Below, in pieces: positions 8,760 to 17,667 of a DNA stretch of 64,000 nucleotides (its first letter is position 1; every line of letters begins with the position of its first letter). The notes below the pieces were generated by a model. The model saw nothing but the letters and a program-made list of their open reading frames with translations, ran no database searches and was not told the origin of the DNA. The stretch covers positions 3,100,001 through 3,164,000 of the forward strand of contig NZ_CP089293.1 in assembly GCF_021919345.1 (NCBI RefSeq), in the 5' to 3' direction. A program made the translations under genes and the position numbers. The stretch is from Paenarthrobacter nicotinovorans (GTDB lineage Bacteria > Actinomycetota > Actinomycetes > Actinomycetales > Micrococcaceae).

Positions 8760-9623
8760 CTACAGCGAAGGCTGGACTCCGAAGGCGACGGCGAGCTTCA
8801 TGATCTTCTCGGCGCGGCCCAGGCGCGGGAGGTCGGAGCCGTCGCGGATCACGCGGCCGTTGGCTTCGAAGTCGTTCATGAAGTCGGTGGCCCAGGCGAC
8901 ATCGGATGGCGTGGGGCTGATGACCTCGTTGATCACAGTGGTCTGGTCAATGGCCAGGCAAAGCTTGCCGGTCATGCCCATGGTCACGGTGATTCCGGTC
9001 TGCTCGCGCAGGATGGGGTGGTTGGTGCCGACGGTGGGGCCATCGATCGGTCCCGGCAGGTTGCCGACGCGGCTGGCGACGACGAGCTTGGCCCGCGGGT
9101 ACGCCATGGCTTCCGGGGTGGCCGCCATGCCGGTGTCGCGGCGGAAGTCGCCCGAACCGAACGCGAGCCGGAATGCTCCCTGCGCACGGGCAATGTTGTT
9201 GGCTTCCTCGATGCCGAGGGCGGACTCAACCAGCGGAATAACGGGAGTCTTGCCGTCCATGCGGTGGTAGGACTCGGTGACCTGGTCGGCGGACTCGGTC
9301 TTGGCCAGCATCACGCCGAGCAAGCCGGGAGTTCCGCGCAGTCCTGCGAGGTCGTCGGCCCAGAACTTGCTGGTTGCATCGTTGATACGGACCCAGGCCT
9401 GGCCACCTGCGGTCAGCCAGTTCACCACGTTCTCGCGCGCAGCGTCCTTCTGGGACGGGTCCACGGCGTCTTCGATGTCAAGAATGATGGCGTCAGCGCG
9501 CGAACCCGCGGATTCGTCGAAAAGCTCCGTTTTCATCGCGTTCACAAGAAGCCATGAGCGGGCGATGTCGGCGGGAATGTTGCGGGTGGGCCGAATGGAT
9601 TCGGCGGCGATGCTAGACGTCAT
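8760..9623 (-). CDS. HpcH/HpaI aldolase, CitE-like CoA lyase
   Basis: TIM-barrel lyase of the citrate lyase beta/malyl-CoA lyase family (287 residues). The ILDIEDAVDP motif, the AFGSGDFRRDTG segment and conserved Arg/Glu positions fit Mg-dependent cleavage of acyl-CoA thioesters such as malyl- or citramalyl-CoA. No citF/citD genes are near, so it is a stand-alone CitE-like enzyme as in mycobacteria. I start it at the ATG beginning MTSSIAAES because the upstream 21 codons look non-coding (Arg/Ser-rich). It is the first gene of the minus-strand block and is divergent from the sulfonate transporter. Confidence 0.85.
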   Translation of the reverse strand: MTSSIAAESIRPTRNIPADIARSWLLVNAMKTELFDESAGSRADAIILDIEDAVDPSQKDAARENVVNWLTAGGQAWVRINDATSKFWADDLAGLRGTPGLLGVMLAKTESADQVTESYHRMDGKTPVIPLVESALGIEEANNIARAQGAFRLAFGSGDFRRDTGMAATPEAMAYPRAKLVVASRVGNLPGPIDGPTVGTNHPILREQTGITVTMGMTGKLCLAIDQTTVINEVISPTPSDVAWATDFMNDFEANGRVIRDGSDLPRLGRAEKIMKLAVAFGVQPSL

Positions 9624-10014
9624 GTATCTACCGTATCTGCCCTGCCGCCCGCTAGGCGAAGAATTCGGCCTCCTTGTGAGGATCAATACGAACTAAACCC
9701 CATATGACTGTGGAGTCCCGCAGTATGAACGTCCGACGGCGGTCCGCGCCAGTCATTTCAGGCGCACCTGTCGCTGTTGTTCACGGGACTCAATACGGCG
9801 TCTTTGAGTCCTCCGGTTGCCGGACGTGGCTCAGGATTTCGCCCGGTTTCGGGCTGTTTCGCAGCGTTTCCGGGCGTTACCGCGCCACTTCCCACACGCC
9901 GTCGCCATGGGCTTTCATCGTTCCCAAGCCGTTGCGCAAGGTCCCCGGCCATTGCGTCAGCCGGCTCACCCGACACCCAACCCAACCCACCCCAACCCAT
10001 CGAAAGTAGCTCCC
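9624..10014. other. divergent intergenic region, 391 bp
   Basis: Must hold promoters for the CitE-like gene (minus) and the ABC transporter operon (plus). I see no convincing -35/-10 pair, riboswitch or operator. Just before the transporter start there is a C-rich run built on repeated CCAACCC (about 9970-10001), which could affect the 5' leader. Frames crossing this region have no recognisable protein features. Confidence 0.5.
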
Positions 10015-11043
10015 ATGAAACTGCATCTGCCCCTCCTGAGCGTCGCGGCCGCCGTCGTACTAGCGCTGACGGTGAGCGGCTGCGGCGGTGCAGCCGAAGC
10101 CGGACAAGGCGGCCAGCCTGGCAACGAAGTCAAAGAACTTCGGTACCAGGGCTCGGCCAACAACGTGACTTTCCCCGAACTGGCGGCAGACCTCGGATAC
10201 CTCGGCGACCTGAAACTCGACTGGGTGGGTAACACCACCAGCGGTCCCCAGGACATCCAGTCCGCTGCGACGAACCAGACAGACTTCGGCGGCGCGTTCT
10301 CCGGCGCGGTAGTCAAACTGATCGAGGCCGGAGCCCCCGTCAAGGCTGTGGTCAACTACTACGGTTCGGATGAGAAAACCTTCAGCGGCTACTACGTCAA
10401 GTCGGACAGCTCCATCAAGGAACCCCGCGACCTGATCGGAAAAAAGATCGCGGTCAACACCCTTGGCGCCCACCATGAAGCCGTCATCAACAGCTACCTG
10501 ACCAAGAACGGCCTGAGCCAGGACGAGATCAAGCAGGTCCAGCTGGTTCCTTTGGCCCCCAACGACACGGAAGAAGCAATCCGCCGCGGACAGGTGGATG
10601 CGGGCACCCTGGGCGGTGTCCTCCAGGACCGGGCCATTGAGGCCGGCGGCCTGCGGTCCCTGTTCAGCGATGTTGGACTTTTCGGCAACTTCGCCGGCGG
10701 CCAGATCGTCCTCCGCAGCGACTTCATTGAAAAGAACCCGAACACCACACGCACCTTCACCACGGGCGTTGCCAAGGCCATCAAGTGGGCTGCGGAAACA
10801 CCGCGTGATGAAGTCATTGCCCGGTTCACCAAGATCATCGAAAGCCGCGGACGCAACGAAAGCACGGCAAACCTGAAGTTCTGGAAGAGCCCCGGCGTGC
10901 CGGATGCAGGCGTGATCCAGGACCAGGACTTCACGCGGTGGGAGGCGTGGCTGAACTCGGCCGGAATCGTCAAGGACAAGCTGACGCCGTCCAAGTACTA
11001 CACCAACGACTTCAACGATCTCGCCGCTGCGAAGAAGGGATGA
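10015..11043 (+). CDS. ABC transporter substrate-binding lipoprotein, sulfonate/taurine type
   Basis: A 342-residue SsuA/TauA/NMT1-like periplasmic-type binding protein. A signal peptide ends in a lipobox VSGC with Cys23, so it is anchored to the outside of the membrane. The fold signature includes FPELAADLGYLGDLKLDWVG and GKKIAVNTLGAHHEAVINSYL. I chose the ATG with the lipoprotein signal over upstream in-frame codons. It is first of a TauABC-like operon; the downstream TauD-family dioxygenase argues for an organosulfonate or sulfate-ester substrate, which is an inference. Confidence 0.9.
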   Translation: MKLHLPLLSVAAAVVLALTVSGCGGAAEAGQGGQPGNEVKELRYQGSANNVTFPELAADLGYLGDLKLDWVGNTTSGPQDIQSAATNQTDFGGAFSGAVVKLIEAGAPVKAVVNYYGSDEKTFSGYYVKSDSSIKEPRDLIGKKIAVNTLGAHHEAVINSYLTKNGLSQDEIKQVQLVPLAPNDTEEAIRRGQVDAGTLGGVLQDRAIEAGGLRSLFSDVGLFGNFAGGQIVLRSDFIEKNPNTTRTFTTGVAKAIKWAAETPRDEVIARFTKIIESRGRNESTANLKFWKSPGVPDAGVIQDQDFTRWEAWLNSAGIVKDKLTPSKYYTNDFNDLAAAKKG

Positions 11044-11933
11044 CCATGACCGCGAAGATCAGCCTCAGGAACGTCAGCAAACAATTTACGGTCCGGGCCT
11101 CGAAGTCCACTCCCGCGACGACGCTCACAGCCATCGATTCCCTCAGCCTGGATGTCCGCGACGGCGAATTCCTCACCTTGGTGGGGCCCAGCGGTTCGGG
11201 CAAGACCACACTTCTGGACCTGCTTGCCGGGCTTTCCACGCCCACCTCGGGAGAGGTATTGGTGGACGGCAAGGCAGTAACCGGACCGGGCAAGGACCGG
11301 GCCGTGGTGTTCCAGCAGTACGCCTTGTTCCCTTGGCGCACGGCCTCGGCCAACGTGTCGATCGGGCTTGAAGGAGCCGGCCCGGATGGCAGGAAACTGA
11401 ACCGCCGTGAGCGCGCCGCGAAAGCCAGCGAGTACCTGGCGCTGGTGGGCCTGGCGGGCTTCGAGGACCGCTACCCGCACGAGCTGTCCGGCGGTATGAA
11501 GCAGCGTGTAGCCATCGCCCGGAGCCTGGCCTACGAGCCGGATGTGCTGCTGATGGATGAGCCGTTCGCAGCCCTGGACGCGCAGACCCGCGAGCAACTC
11601 CAGGACGAGCTCCTCAGGATCTGGAAGGCCACGGGCAAGACGATCGTGTTCATCACCCACGGCATCGACGAAGCCGTGTACCTCGGCGAGCGCGTTGCCG
11701 TGCTCAGCGCCCGCCCGGGACGCCTCAAGGAAATCGTGGACATCAATATCCCGGACCGGGAGGGCGACGAGGACATCCGTTCCCACCCCGCCTTCGTGGA
11801 GCACCGCCATCAGGTATGGACCCTGCTGCACGACGAAGTCCGCCGGGCACAGGACGCGGGCCACCGCAAGATCCTGCCCGACGGCAGCGCCCCTGACGAA
11901 CCCGCCACCATCTCCGAAAGGAGCGCAGCCTGA
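11040..11933 (+). CDS. ABC transporter ATP-binding protein, sulfonate/taurine type
   Basis: Cytosolic ATPase of the SsuB/TauB class, 297 residues. Walker A GPSGSGKT is at 49-56, the Q-loop is in VVFQQYALFPWR, the signature is ELSGGMKQRVAIARS and Walker B is LLMDEPFAALD. Its ATG overlaps the binding-protein stop by four bases (ATGA), and its own stop overlaps the permease start by one base, so the three subunits are translationally coupled. Confidence 0.93.
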   Translation: MTMTAKISLRNVSKQFTVRASKSTPATTLTAIDSLSLDVRDGEFLTLVGPSGSGKTTLLDLLAGLSTPTSGEVLVDGKAVTGPGKDRAVVFQQYALFPWRTASANVSIGLEGAGPDGRKLNRRERAAKASEYLALVGLAGFEDRYPHELSGGMKQRVAIARSLAYEPDVLLMDEPFAALDAQTREQLQDELLRIWKATGKTIVFITHGIDEAVYLGERVAVLSARPGRLKEIVDINIPDREGDEDIRSHPAFVEHRHQVWTLLHDEVRRAQDAGHRKILPDGSAPDEPATISERSAA

Positions 11934-12853
11934 TGACCACCACGCTTACGCAAAAAGAAGCGGCACCCCAGGCCGGCGTCGTGACCGGTGCGAGGACCGC
12001 CGTCGCACCTTCCCGCACGCAGGACCCCCACAAGGAACGTTCGACGCCGGCAGCCAGCCGGGTCCGGCGGGTCACCGCGGCGCTGGGCTCGGGCTTGTGG
12101 AAGTCCGCAGCGATCGTGGCGTTCCTGGCGCTGTGGGAGCTGGGGCCGACGTACCTGGCGAGTCCATCGACGCGGGTGTTCCTGCCTCCGCTGCATGAGG
12201 TCCTGCTGGCGTGGGGAAAGCTGTTCGAATCCGGGACCATCCAGGGCCATATCGCGGCCAGCCTGACCCGCTCGGTAGCCGGCTTCGGCGCGGCCCTGGT
12301 GGCGGGCGTTTCGCTGGGCCTCCTCATCGCTTGGTACGGACGACTGAACTCGGTGCTGAACCCGTTGCTGGAGCTGTTCAGGAACACGGCAGCGCTGGCC
12401 TTGCTGCCGGTGTTCACGCTGCTGCTGGGCATTGGCGAGGAATCCAAGATCAGCATCGTGGCGTACGCTGCGTTCTTCCCGGTCCTCCTGAACACGATCG
12501 CCGGTGTGAAGACCGTGGACCCGCTGCTGATCAGGGCTGCGCGGTCGCTGGGACTCAACAGCTTCCGGCTGTTCCAGAAGGTCATCCTGCCCTCTGCCGT
12601 TCCCACGATCTTCACGGGCATCCGCATGGCCGGCACCGCGTCCATCCTGGTGCTGATTGCTGCTGAAATGGTGGGCGCCAAGGCCGGTTTGGGCTACCTG
12701 ATCGTGAACGCGCAGAGCAGCTTCCTGATCCCGGACATGTACGCGGGCATCCTCACGGTGTCCTTGCTGGGACTCGGCGTGAACTTCCTGCTGGTCGGAC
12801 TTGAACGGCACTTCTCCCGTTGGCGGACCGCCGTGGGCGCCGCAGCTTCCTAG
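11933..12853 (+). CDS. ABC transporter permease, sulfonate/taurine type
   Basis: Inner-membrane subunit of the SsuC/TauC class (306 residues). A long soluble N-terminus of about 50 residues precedes six predicted helices; the EAA-like coupling loop is in IRAARSLGLNSFRLFQKVILPSAVPTIFTGIR. The start overlaps the ATPase stop by one base (TGATG). The N-terminal extension rich in Thr/Ala/Pro is longer than usual and may be disordered. Confidence 0.92.
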   Translation: MTTTLTQKEAAPQAGVVTGARTAVAPSRTQDPHKERSTPAASRVRRVTAALGSGLWKSAAIVAFLALWELGPTYLASPSTRVFLPPLHEVLLAWGKLFESGTIQGHIAASLTRSVAGFGAALVAGVSLGLLIAWYGRLNSVLNPLLELFRNTAALALLPVFTLLLGIGEESKISIVAYAAFFPVLLNTIAGVKTVDPLLIRAARSLGLNSFRLFQKVILPSAVPTIFTGIRMAGTASILVLIAAEMVGAKAGLGYLIVNAQSSFLIPDMYAGILTVSLLGLGVNFLLVGLERHFSRWRTAVGAAAS

Positions 12854-12908
12854 AAACCACCCCCGCGGCATCCGCCGCAACCATCACAACAAGTAAGGAA
12901 ACAGAACC

Positions 12909-13847
12909 ATGACCGTCATTACCGAAACCAAGCTCGAATTCGCCAAACTCGGTTCACGCATCGGCGCCGAAATCCGCGGGCTGGACATCAGCGGAGACCT
13001 CAGCGAGGACACTGTGGCGCAGATCCGGGCAGCGCTCAACGAACACAAGGCGCTGGTGTTCCGGGAGGCGAACATCCTCAGCGATGAGGCACAGGTGAAG
13101 TTCGCTTCGCACTTCGGCCCGCTCACCAAGGCGCACCCGACAGTGGCATCGGTGGAGGGCGAAGAGAACGTCCTTCCCGTGGACAGCGAGAACGGCTCGG
13201 CCAACAACTGGCACACGGACGTCACTTTCGTGGTCAACCCGCCGCAGGCTTCCACGTTGCGCAGCATCGACCTGCCCGCCTACGGCGGCGAGACCCTGAT
13301 CGCGTCCTCAGCCGGCGCGTACCAGGACCTCCCCGATGAGCTGCGCACCTTTGCCGATTCCCTGTGGGCCATCCACACCAACGATTACGACTACTCGGTG
13401 CCCAAGAACCTGGAACACCAGAACGCCGAGGAACGCCGCAAGGAATTCACCCGGCTGAAGTTCGAGACGGCCCACCCTGTAGTGCGGGTCCACCCTTTGA
13501 CCGGCGAGCGCGGATTGTTCATTGGGGGCTTCGCGCAACGGCTCAGGATCGTGGGCTTGTCCAACACCGAATCGAAGGACATCATCCGTCTGCTGCAGGC
13601 GTATGTGACACGCCCGGAGAACGTGGTCCGGGTGAATTGGGAGCCGAACCAGGTGGTCCTGTTCGATAACCGCATCACGCAGCACTACGCACCGGACAAC
13701 TACGACGGCCAGCCGCGCAAGCTCAACCGGGTGACCATTGCCGGTGACATCCCGCTCAGCATCGAAGGCAAGCCGAGCCAGGCGCTCCAGGGCGACTCAA
13801 GCACGTACTCCGTGGTCGCTCCGGTGACTGCGCCTGCCGTTTCGTAG
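12909..13847 (+). CDS. TauD/TfdA-family Fe(II)/2-oxoglutarate dioxygenase
   Basis: A 312-residue non-haem iron dioxygenase. The 2-His-1-carboxylate iron ligands are H102 and D104 (NWHTDVTF) and H259 (ITQHYAPDNY), with R270/R274 downstream for 2-oxoglutarate; spacing matches TauD. It hydroxylates next to the sulfur group of taurine or alkyl sulfate-type substrates, releasing sulfite or sulfate. Being the last gene after a matching ABC transporter (55-base gap, AAGGAA ribosome site) supports sulfur scavenging. AtsK-like alkylsulfatase or another substrate cannot be excluded. No flavin monooxygenase (SsuD) gene is present. Confidence 0.88.
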   Translation: MTVITETKLEFAKLGSRIGAEIRGLDISGDLSEDTVAQIRAALNEHKALVFREANILSDEAQVKFASHFGPLTKAHPTVASVEGEENVLPVDSENGSANNWHTDVTFVVNPPQASTLRSIDLPAYGGETLIASSAGAYQDLPDELRTFADSLWAIHTNDYDYSVPKNLEHQNAEERRKEFTRLKFETAHPVVRVHPLTGERGLFIGGFAQRLRIVGLSNTESKDIIRLLQAYVTRPENVVRVNWEPNQVVLFDNRITQHYAPDNYDGQPRKLNRVTIAGDIPLSIEGKPSQALQGDSSTYSVVAPVTAPAVS

Positions 13848-13870
13848 GGGCCTGTATGTGTTGCTGTTTT

Positions 13871-13941
13871 AACCCGGCTGAGTCGCAGTCGGGATCGTTC
13901 CGAACGCCGGGAACGATCCCGGCTGCGACTCAGTCCGGGTT
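13871..13941. terminator. long hairpin between convergent dioxygenase and reductase genes
   Basis: Arms of 31 and 32 bases (13871-13901 and 13910-13941) pair throughout except for one bulge and one mismatch, around an 8-base loop. The hairpin sits 23 bases after the dioxygenase stop and 14 bases after the reductase stop. A bidirectional terminator is the simplest reading although there is no T-tract. Confidence 0.6.
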
Positions 13942-13955
13942 AAGGTCAGTAAGGG

Positions 13956-14915
13956 TTAGGGGAGGTTGCTTCCGCGCGCCGTTGTCCACAGGCCATACCA
14001 CTGCGCCCGGGTCATGTCCTTGGCCACGGCGGCCGCGTCGGCGCACGCTGTGATCCGGGCGGGATTGGTCGTTCCAACCACCGGCGAGATGCGGGCCGGG
14101 TGTTTCATCAGCCAGGCAAGCAGCACCGATTCAGGGGTTGTGCCGTGCACGCCGGCCAGTTCTTCGAGCATCGTCGCTGTTGCCGACTCAGCCAGGGACA
14201 GGTCACCGGACTTCGCACCTGTATAACGCCCCTGGGCCAGGGAACCGTAGGCCTGCAGCTCGATCCCGTGGGACATGCAGTACTCCAAGGTTCCGTGCGG
14301 GAAGCTGTAGCCCGCATCCCCGGGATGATTGACCAGCACGGTGCTCTCCAGCCAGTCGCTGCGAAGCAGGCTCATTTCAAGCTGGTTGGCCACTATGGGA
14401 GTCTCCAGCGCGTCCTGCAGGAAAGCGATCTGAGCGCCGGACATGTTGGACACACCCAATTGCCGCACCTTGCCTTCGGCCATTAACTGCCCGACGGCGT
14501 CAGCTACCTCGCGCGCGTCCATCAAAGGATCCGGCCGGTGAAGGAGCAGGACGTCCACGTAGTCCGTTTGAAGGCGTTTCAGGCTTTCGTTGACCCGTTC
14601 GAGAATCGCTTCACGGCTCAGGTCGTAGTGGGTTTGCAGGCCCCGCTCCCCCAGCCTGATTCCACACTTGGTTTGGAGCGTGATCTTTTCGCGCAGACCC
14701 TGCGAACGGGCGAGGACTTCGCCGAACACGGCCTCGGACTTTCCGTTGCGGTAAATGTCCGCGTGGTCGAAAAGGCTTATCCCGATGCCCTGTGCAGCGT
14801 CCATCACAGCGGCGGCCTGGTCAATCTCGGCAGCACCGTAGGACGTGCCGTCCCAAGGACCGCCGAGCCCCATGCAGCCATAGATGAGGCGTCCCCGCCC
14901 GTTCGCATTGGTCAA
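13956..14915 (-). CDS. aldo/keto reductase
   Basis: An NADPH-dependent (beta/alpha)8 oxidoreductase of 319 residues. Motifs are LFDHADIYRNGKSEAVFG with the catalytic Asp/Tyr, LQTKCGIR with Lys, and VLLLHRPDPLMD with His. The start is TTG at 14915: an AAGGAGC ribosome site lies 4-10 bases upstream, and the alternative ATG inside MGLGGPWD would delete the first strand. The gene begins ten bases after the alpha-glucosidase stop, so it is co-transcribed with the alpha-glucoside locus; it may act on a sugar-derived carbonyl, which is inference. Confidence 0.86.
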   Translation of the reverse strand: MTNANGRGRLIYGCMGLGGPWDGTSYGAAEIDQAAAVMDAAQGIGISLFDHADIYRNGKSEAVFGEVLARSQGLREKITLQTKCGIRLGERGLQTHYDLSREAILERVNESLKRLQTDYVDVLLLHRPDPLMDAREVADAVGQLMAEGKVRQLGVSNMSGAQIAFLQDALETPIVANQLEMSLLRSDWLESTVLVNHPGDAGYSFPHGTLEYCMSHGIELQAYGSLAQGRYTGAKSGDLSLAESATATMLEELAGVHGTTPESVLLAWLMKHPARISPVVGTTNPARITACADAAAVAKDMTRAQWYGLWTTARGSNLP

Positions 14916-14925
14916 TGTGGCTCCT

Positions 14926-16680
14926 TTAGGCCTTGGCAACGATCCAGGCCGTGGTGTCGGACGGCAGCTTTCCGTTGTCCAACGGACCGCTTGCGACGAC
15001 AAGCTCACCTTCCGGCAGGTCAACGGGCTCCCCGCCGAAGTTCGTGACCGTGTGCCATCCGCCGGGCCGGCTGAAGTGCAGCACCTCGGCGTTGCCGGTC
15101 TCCACCCACTCGAGTTCTTCATCCGTTTGCAGTTCACTGCGCAGGCGTAGTGCCCGCCGGTACAGTTCCAGGGTGGAACCCTCGACGCCTTCCTGCTTTG
15201 CTACGGCGTAGTCCGCGAACCATTCGGGCTGGGGCAGGTGCGCCTGGCCGGTACCGAAGCCGAAGGAGGAGCCCTCCGCAGTCCACGGCAACGGGACACG
15301 GCAACCATCGCGGCCGATCTCCACGCCCGGGTTCCTGAAGAACGACGGGTCCTGGCGTTCGGAGTCGGGGATTTCCGTTACTTCGCGAAGGCCCAGTTCC
15401 TCCCCCTGGTACAGGTAAGCGGAGCCCGGAAGCGCAAGCAGCAGGAGCGTCGCGGCGCGGGCGCGACGCAAGCCGAGTTCGACGTCGAGCTCCTCGGCCG
15501 GCGCGCCGGCAAGCAGCCAGCCTTTTCCGTCCTGGCCTTTGGGCTCTCCGCCCGTGATGTCCTGCGCCGCGTTGGTTCCCTGCGCCACGGAACCACCCTT
15601 GGGCAGGCCGTAGCGTGTGGCGTGCCGGACGACGTCGTGGTTGGAGAAGACCCACGTGGATGAAGCTCCGGACTCCTTGGCGGCCACCAGATTGTCCGTG
15701 ATGATCTTCTTGAACGACGCGGCATCAAAGTCGGACTGCAGCAGGTCGAAGTTGAATGCCTGGCCGAGACCTTCCGGGCTGGCGTAACGGGCACGGCGGG
15801 ACTCGTGGACCCAGGCCTCGGCCACAGCGGTGCGCGGCGGGTTGTACTCGTTGAAAAGCTTGCGCCACTCGGCGTACACCTCGTGGACTTCGTCGCGGTC
15901 CCAGAACGGGTGGGAACCGTCAATGAAGCCGTCGGTGCCGTGGGCCTTTGCCTCAAGGTCCGCCTTCATGGGCAGCGGCTCGGAAAGGTCTTTGGCCATG
16001 CCGTGGGCTACGTCGATGCGGAAACCATCCACGCCGCGGTCCGACCAGAAGCGCAGGGTCTTCAGGAAGTCCTCCCGGATCTCCGGGTTCTCCCAGTTGA
16101 AGTCCGGCTGCTCCTTGGCGAAGATGTGCAGGTACCACTGCCCCGGGGTGCCGTCGGGTTCGGTGATCCGTTCCCAGATGGGTCCGCCAAACACCGAGTC
16201 CCAGTCCGACGGCGGCAACTCGCCGTTCTCGCCCTTGCCGTCACGGAAGATGTAGCGTTCGCGAGCCGCTGAGCCCTTGGGCGATGCCAGGGCTTCCTTG
16301 AACCATTCGTGACGGTCGGAGGAGTGGTTGGGAACGATGTCCACCACGATCTTGATGCCGGCTGCGTGCAGGGCAGCTGCCATCTCGTCGAAGTCCTCGA
16401 GCGTCCCGAGCTTCGGGTCCACGTTGCGGTAGTCGTCGACGTCGTATCCGCCGTCGGCGAGCGCTGACGGATAGAACGGGCTCAGCCAGACGGCGTCGAT
16501 CCCCAGTTCCTTCAGGTAGGGAACCTTGGCCGTGATGCCCTTGATGTCGCCCAGACCGTCTCCGTTCGCGTCATAAAAGCTACGCGGGTAGATCTGGTAG
16601 ACAGCCGCCTGGCGCCACCAGTTGGGATCGGACATGCGGTCTGCGTCGGTTCGGTGTGCCTGAGTGGCGGAGGTGCTCAC
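14926..16680 (-). CDS. GH13 alpha-glucosidase
   Basis: Cytosolic glycoside hydrolase (584 residues) of the oligo-1,6-glucosidase/alpha-glucosidase group. Conserved regions: DIVPNHSSDRHEW, GFRIDVAHG with nucleophile D223, AVAEAWV with acid/base E288, and FSNHDVVRH with the third acidic residue. It would hydrolyse imported maltose-, isomaltose- or trehalulose-like sugars. The start is GTG at 16680 behind AAAGGAG. It has its own promoter and a palindromic operator-like site that matches those at the ROK regulator gene, so it appears to belong to the same regulon as the transporter upstream. Confidence 0.93.
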   Translation of the reverse strand: MSTSATQAHRTDADRMSDPNWWRQAAVYQIYPRSFYDANGDGLGDIKGITAKVPYLKELGIDAVWLSPFYPSALADGGYDVDDYRNVDPKLGTLEDFDEMAAALHAAGIKIVVDIVPNHSSDRHEWFKEALASPKGSAARERYIFRDGKGENGELPPSDWDSVFGGPIWERITEPDGTPGQWYLHIFAKEQPDFNWENPEIREDFLKTLRFWSDRGVDGFRIDVAHGMAKDLSEPLPMKADLEAKAHGTDGFIDGSHPFWDRDEVHEVYAEWRKLFNEYNPPRTAVAEAWVHESRRARYASPEGLGQAFNFDLLQSDFDAASFKKIITDNLVAAKESGASSTWVFSNHDVVRHATRYGLPKGGSVAQGTNAAQDITGGEPKGQDGKGWLLAGAPAEELDVELGLRRARAATLLLLALPGSAYLYQGEELGLREVTEIPDSERQDPSFFRNPGVEIGRDGCRVPLPWTAEGSSFGFGTGQAHLPQPEWFADYAVAKQEGVEGSTLELYRRALRLRSELQTDEELEWVETGNAEVLHFSRPGGWHTVTNFGGEPVDLPEGELVVASGPLDNGKLPSDTTAWIVAKA

Positions 16681-16692
16681 GAAACTCCTTTG

Positions 16693-16711
16693 ATTTAGAA
16701 TCTAAATTTAG
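16693..16711 (-). promoter_or_regulatory. operator-like palindrome for the ROK regulator
   Basis: Two overlapping palindromes: ATTTAGA-A-TCTAAAT (16693-16707) and CTAAATTTAG (16702-16711). The same CTAAATTTAG core recurs twice at the ROK/binding-protein divergent promoter. It lies between the predicted -10 and the AAAGGAG of the alpha-glucosidase gene, the place for a repressor roadblock. Confidence 0.7.
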
Positions 16712-16721
16712 CTCCGGGACC

Positions 16722-16750
16722 AGTATGAAACGCCGGTCGCGGAAGGTCAA
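16722..16750 (-). promoter_or_regulatory. promoter of the alpha-glucosidase gene
   Basis: On the minus strand, -35 TTGACC (16745-16750) and -10 CATACT (16722-16727) are separated by 17 bases. The permease stop at 16759 is just upstream, so this is an internal promoter of the locus. The operator palindrome begins ten bases downstream. Confidence 0.55.
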
Positions 16751-16758
16751 TATTTGGT

Positions 16759-17667
16759 CTAGCCCTTGACGGCGCCTTGGGTGACACCGGCCATGACCCA
16801 CCTCTGCGTGAAAAGGTAGGCAATGATTGCCGGTGCCATCGCCATCAGGTACGAGGCAAAAGACACGTGGTAGTTGTTGCTGAATTGAGTCTGGAACAGG
16901 TTTTGCCGGACCGGAAGCGTCTGCAGCGCCGGATCCGAAATGATCAGCGACGGCATCATGAAGTCATTCCACGCATAGAGGAAGGCAAAGATCCCTACTG
17001 TGGCGCTCATGGGTGCCAGGAGCGGGAAGATCAGCTTCCAAAAGGTCTGCCACGTGGTGGCTCCGTCAATCCTGGCGCTCTCTTCAAGTTCCATGGGGAT
17101 TGAACGCAGAAACGCCGTGAAGAGCAGCACGCTGAAGCTCAGCTGGAACATGGTAGCCAAGAGGATGACGCCGAAAGGGTTGTCCAGTCCGAGGCGGCCC
17201 GTGAGTTGGATCTGCGGGAGGGCAACCACCGGGAACGGAATGAACATGGCACCCAGCAGGTAGAAGAACGAGTACCTGAAGAACCGGCGTTCCCAGTTGC
17301 GCACGATTGCATATGAGGCAAAGGCAGCCAGGACGATGGTGGCCACGACGGTCCCCGCCGTGACCAGCAACGACATCGCAGCGCCCACCGGGAAATTCGT
17401 CAAGGTCCATGCCTGGACGAAGCCGTCAATGCTGAACGGTGCGGGAAGGGAAAATGCGTTGCCGTCCACTGCCTGGCCCTGGGTCTTGAAGGCCATGGAG
17501 ATCGTCACATACAGGGGCAGCAGGACAGTCACCGCACACAGCACAAGGATGGTGGTTGCCGGCCAGTTGACGCGCTCCGGGGACGGAACAGCTTTCTTCC
17601 GCCGGTCGGTCCGGGTACCGGTCCCGCGTTGGGTGTCATCAATGGTGAGGGTGGCTTGAGTGGTCAT
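16759..17667 (-). CDS. CUT1 sugar ABC transporter permease (MalG-like)
   Basis: Inner-membrane subunit of 302 residues with about six helices; the EAA loop is MELEESARIDGATTWQTFWKLIFPLLAP. The C-terminus ends QRWVMAGVTQGAVKG, the usual MalG-type tail. Its ATG overlaps the stop of the first permease by one base. It should pair with the other permease and use a remote shared ATPase, since no ATP-binding gene occurs in this locus. Confidence 0.92.
   Translation of the reverse strand: MTTQATLTIDDTQRGTGTRTDRRKKAVPSPERVNWPATTILVLCAVTVLLPLYVTISMAFKTQGQAVDGNAFSLPAPFSIDGFVQAWTLTNFPVGAAMSLLVTAGTVVATIVLAAFASYAIVRNWERRFFRYSFFYLLGAMFIPFPVVALPQIQLTGRLGLDNPFGVILLATMFQLSFSVLLFTAFLRSIPMELEESARIDGATTWQTFWKLIFPLLAPMSATVGIFAFLYAWNDFMMPSLIISDPALQTLPVRQNLFQTQFSNNYHVSFASYLMAMAPAIIAYLFTQRWVMAGVTQGAVKG

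Noticed and set aside
9704..10009. Short open frames in the CitE-transporter gap
   Set aside because: No ribosome site, no recognisable domain and composition like translated non-coding DNA.
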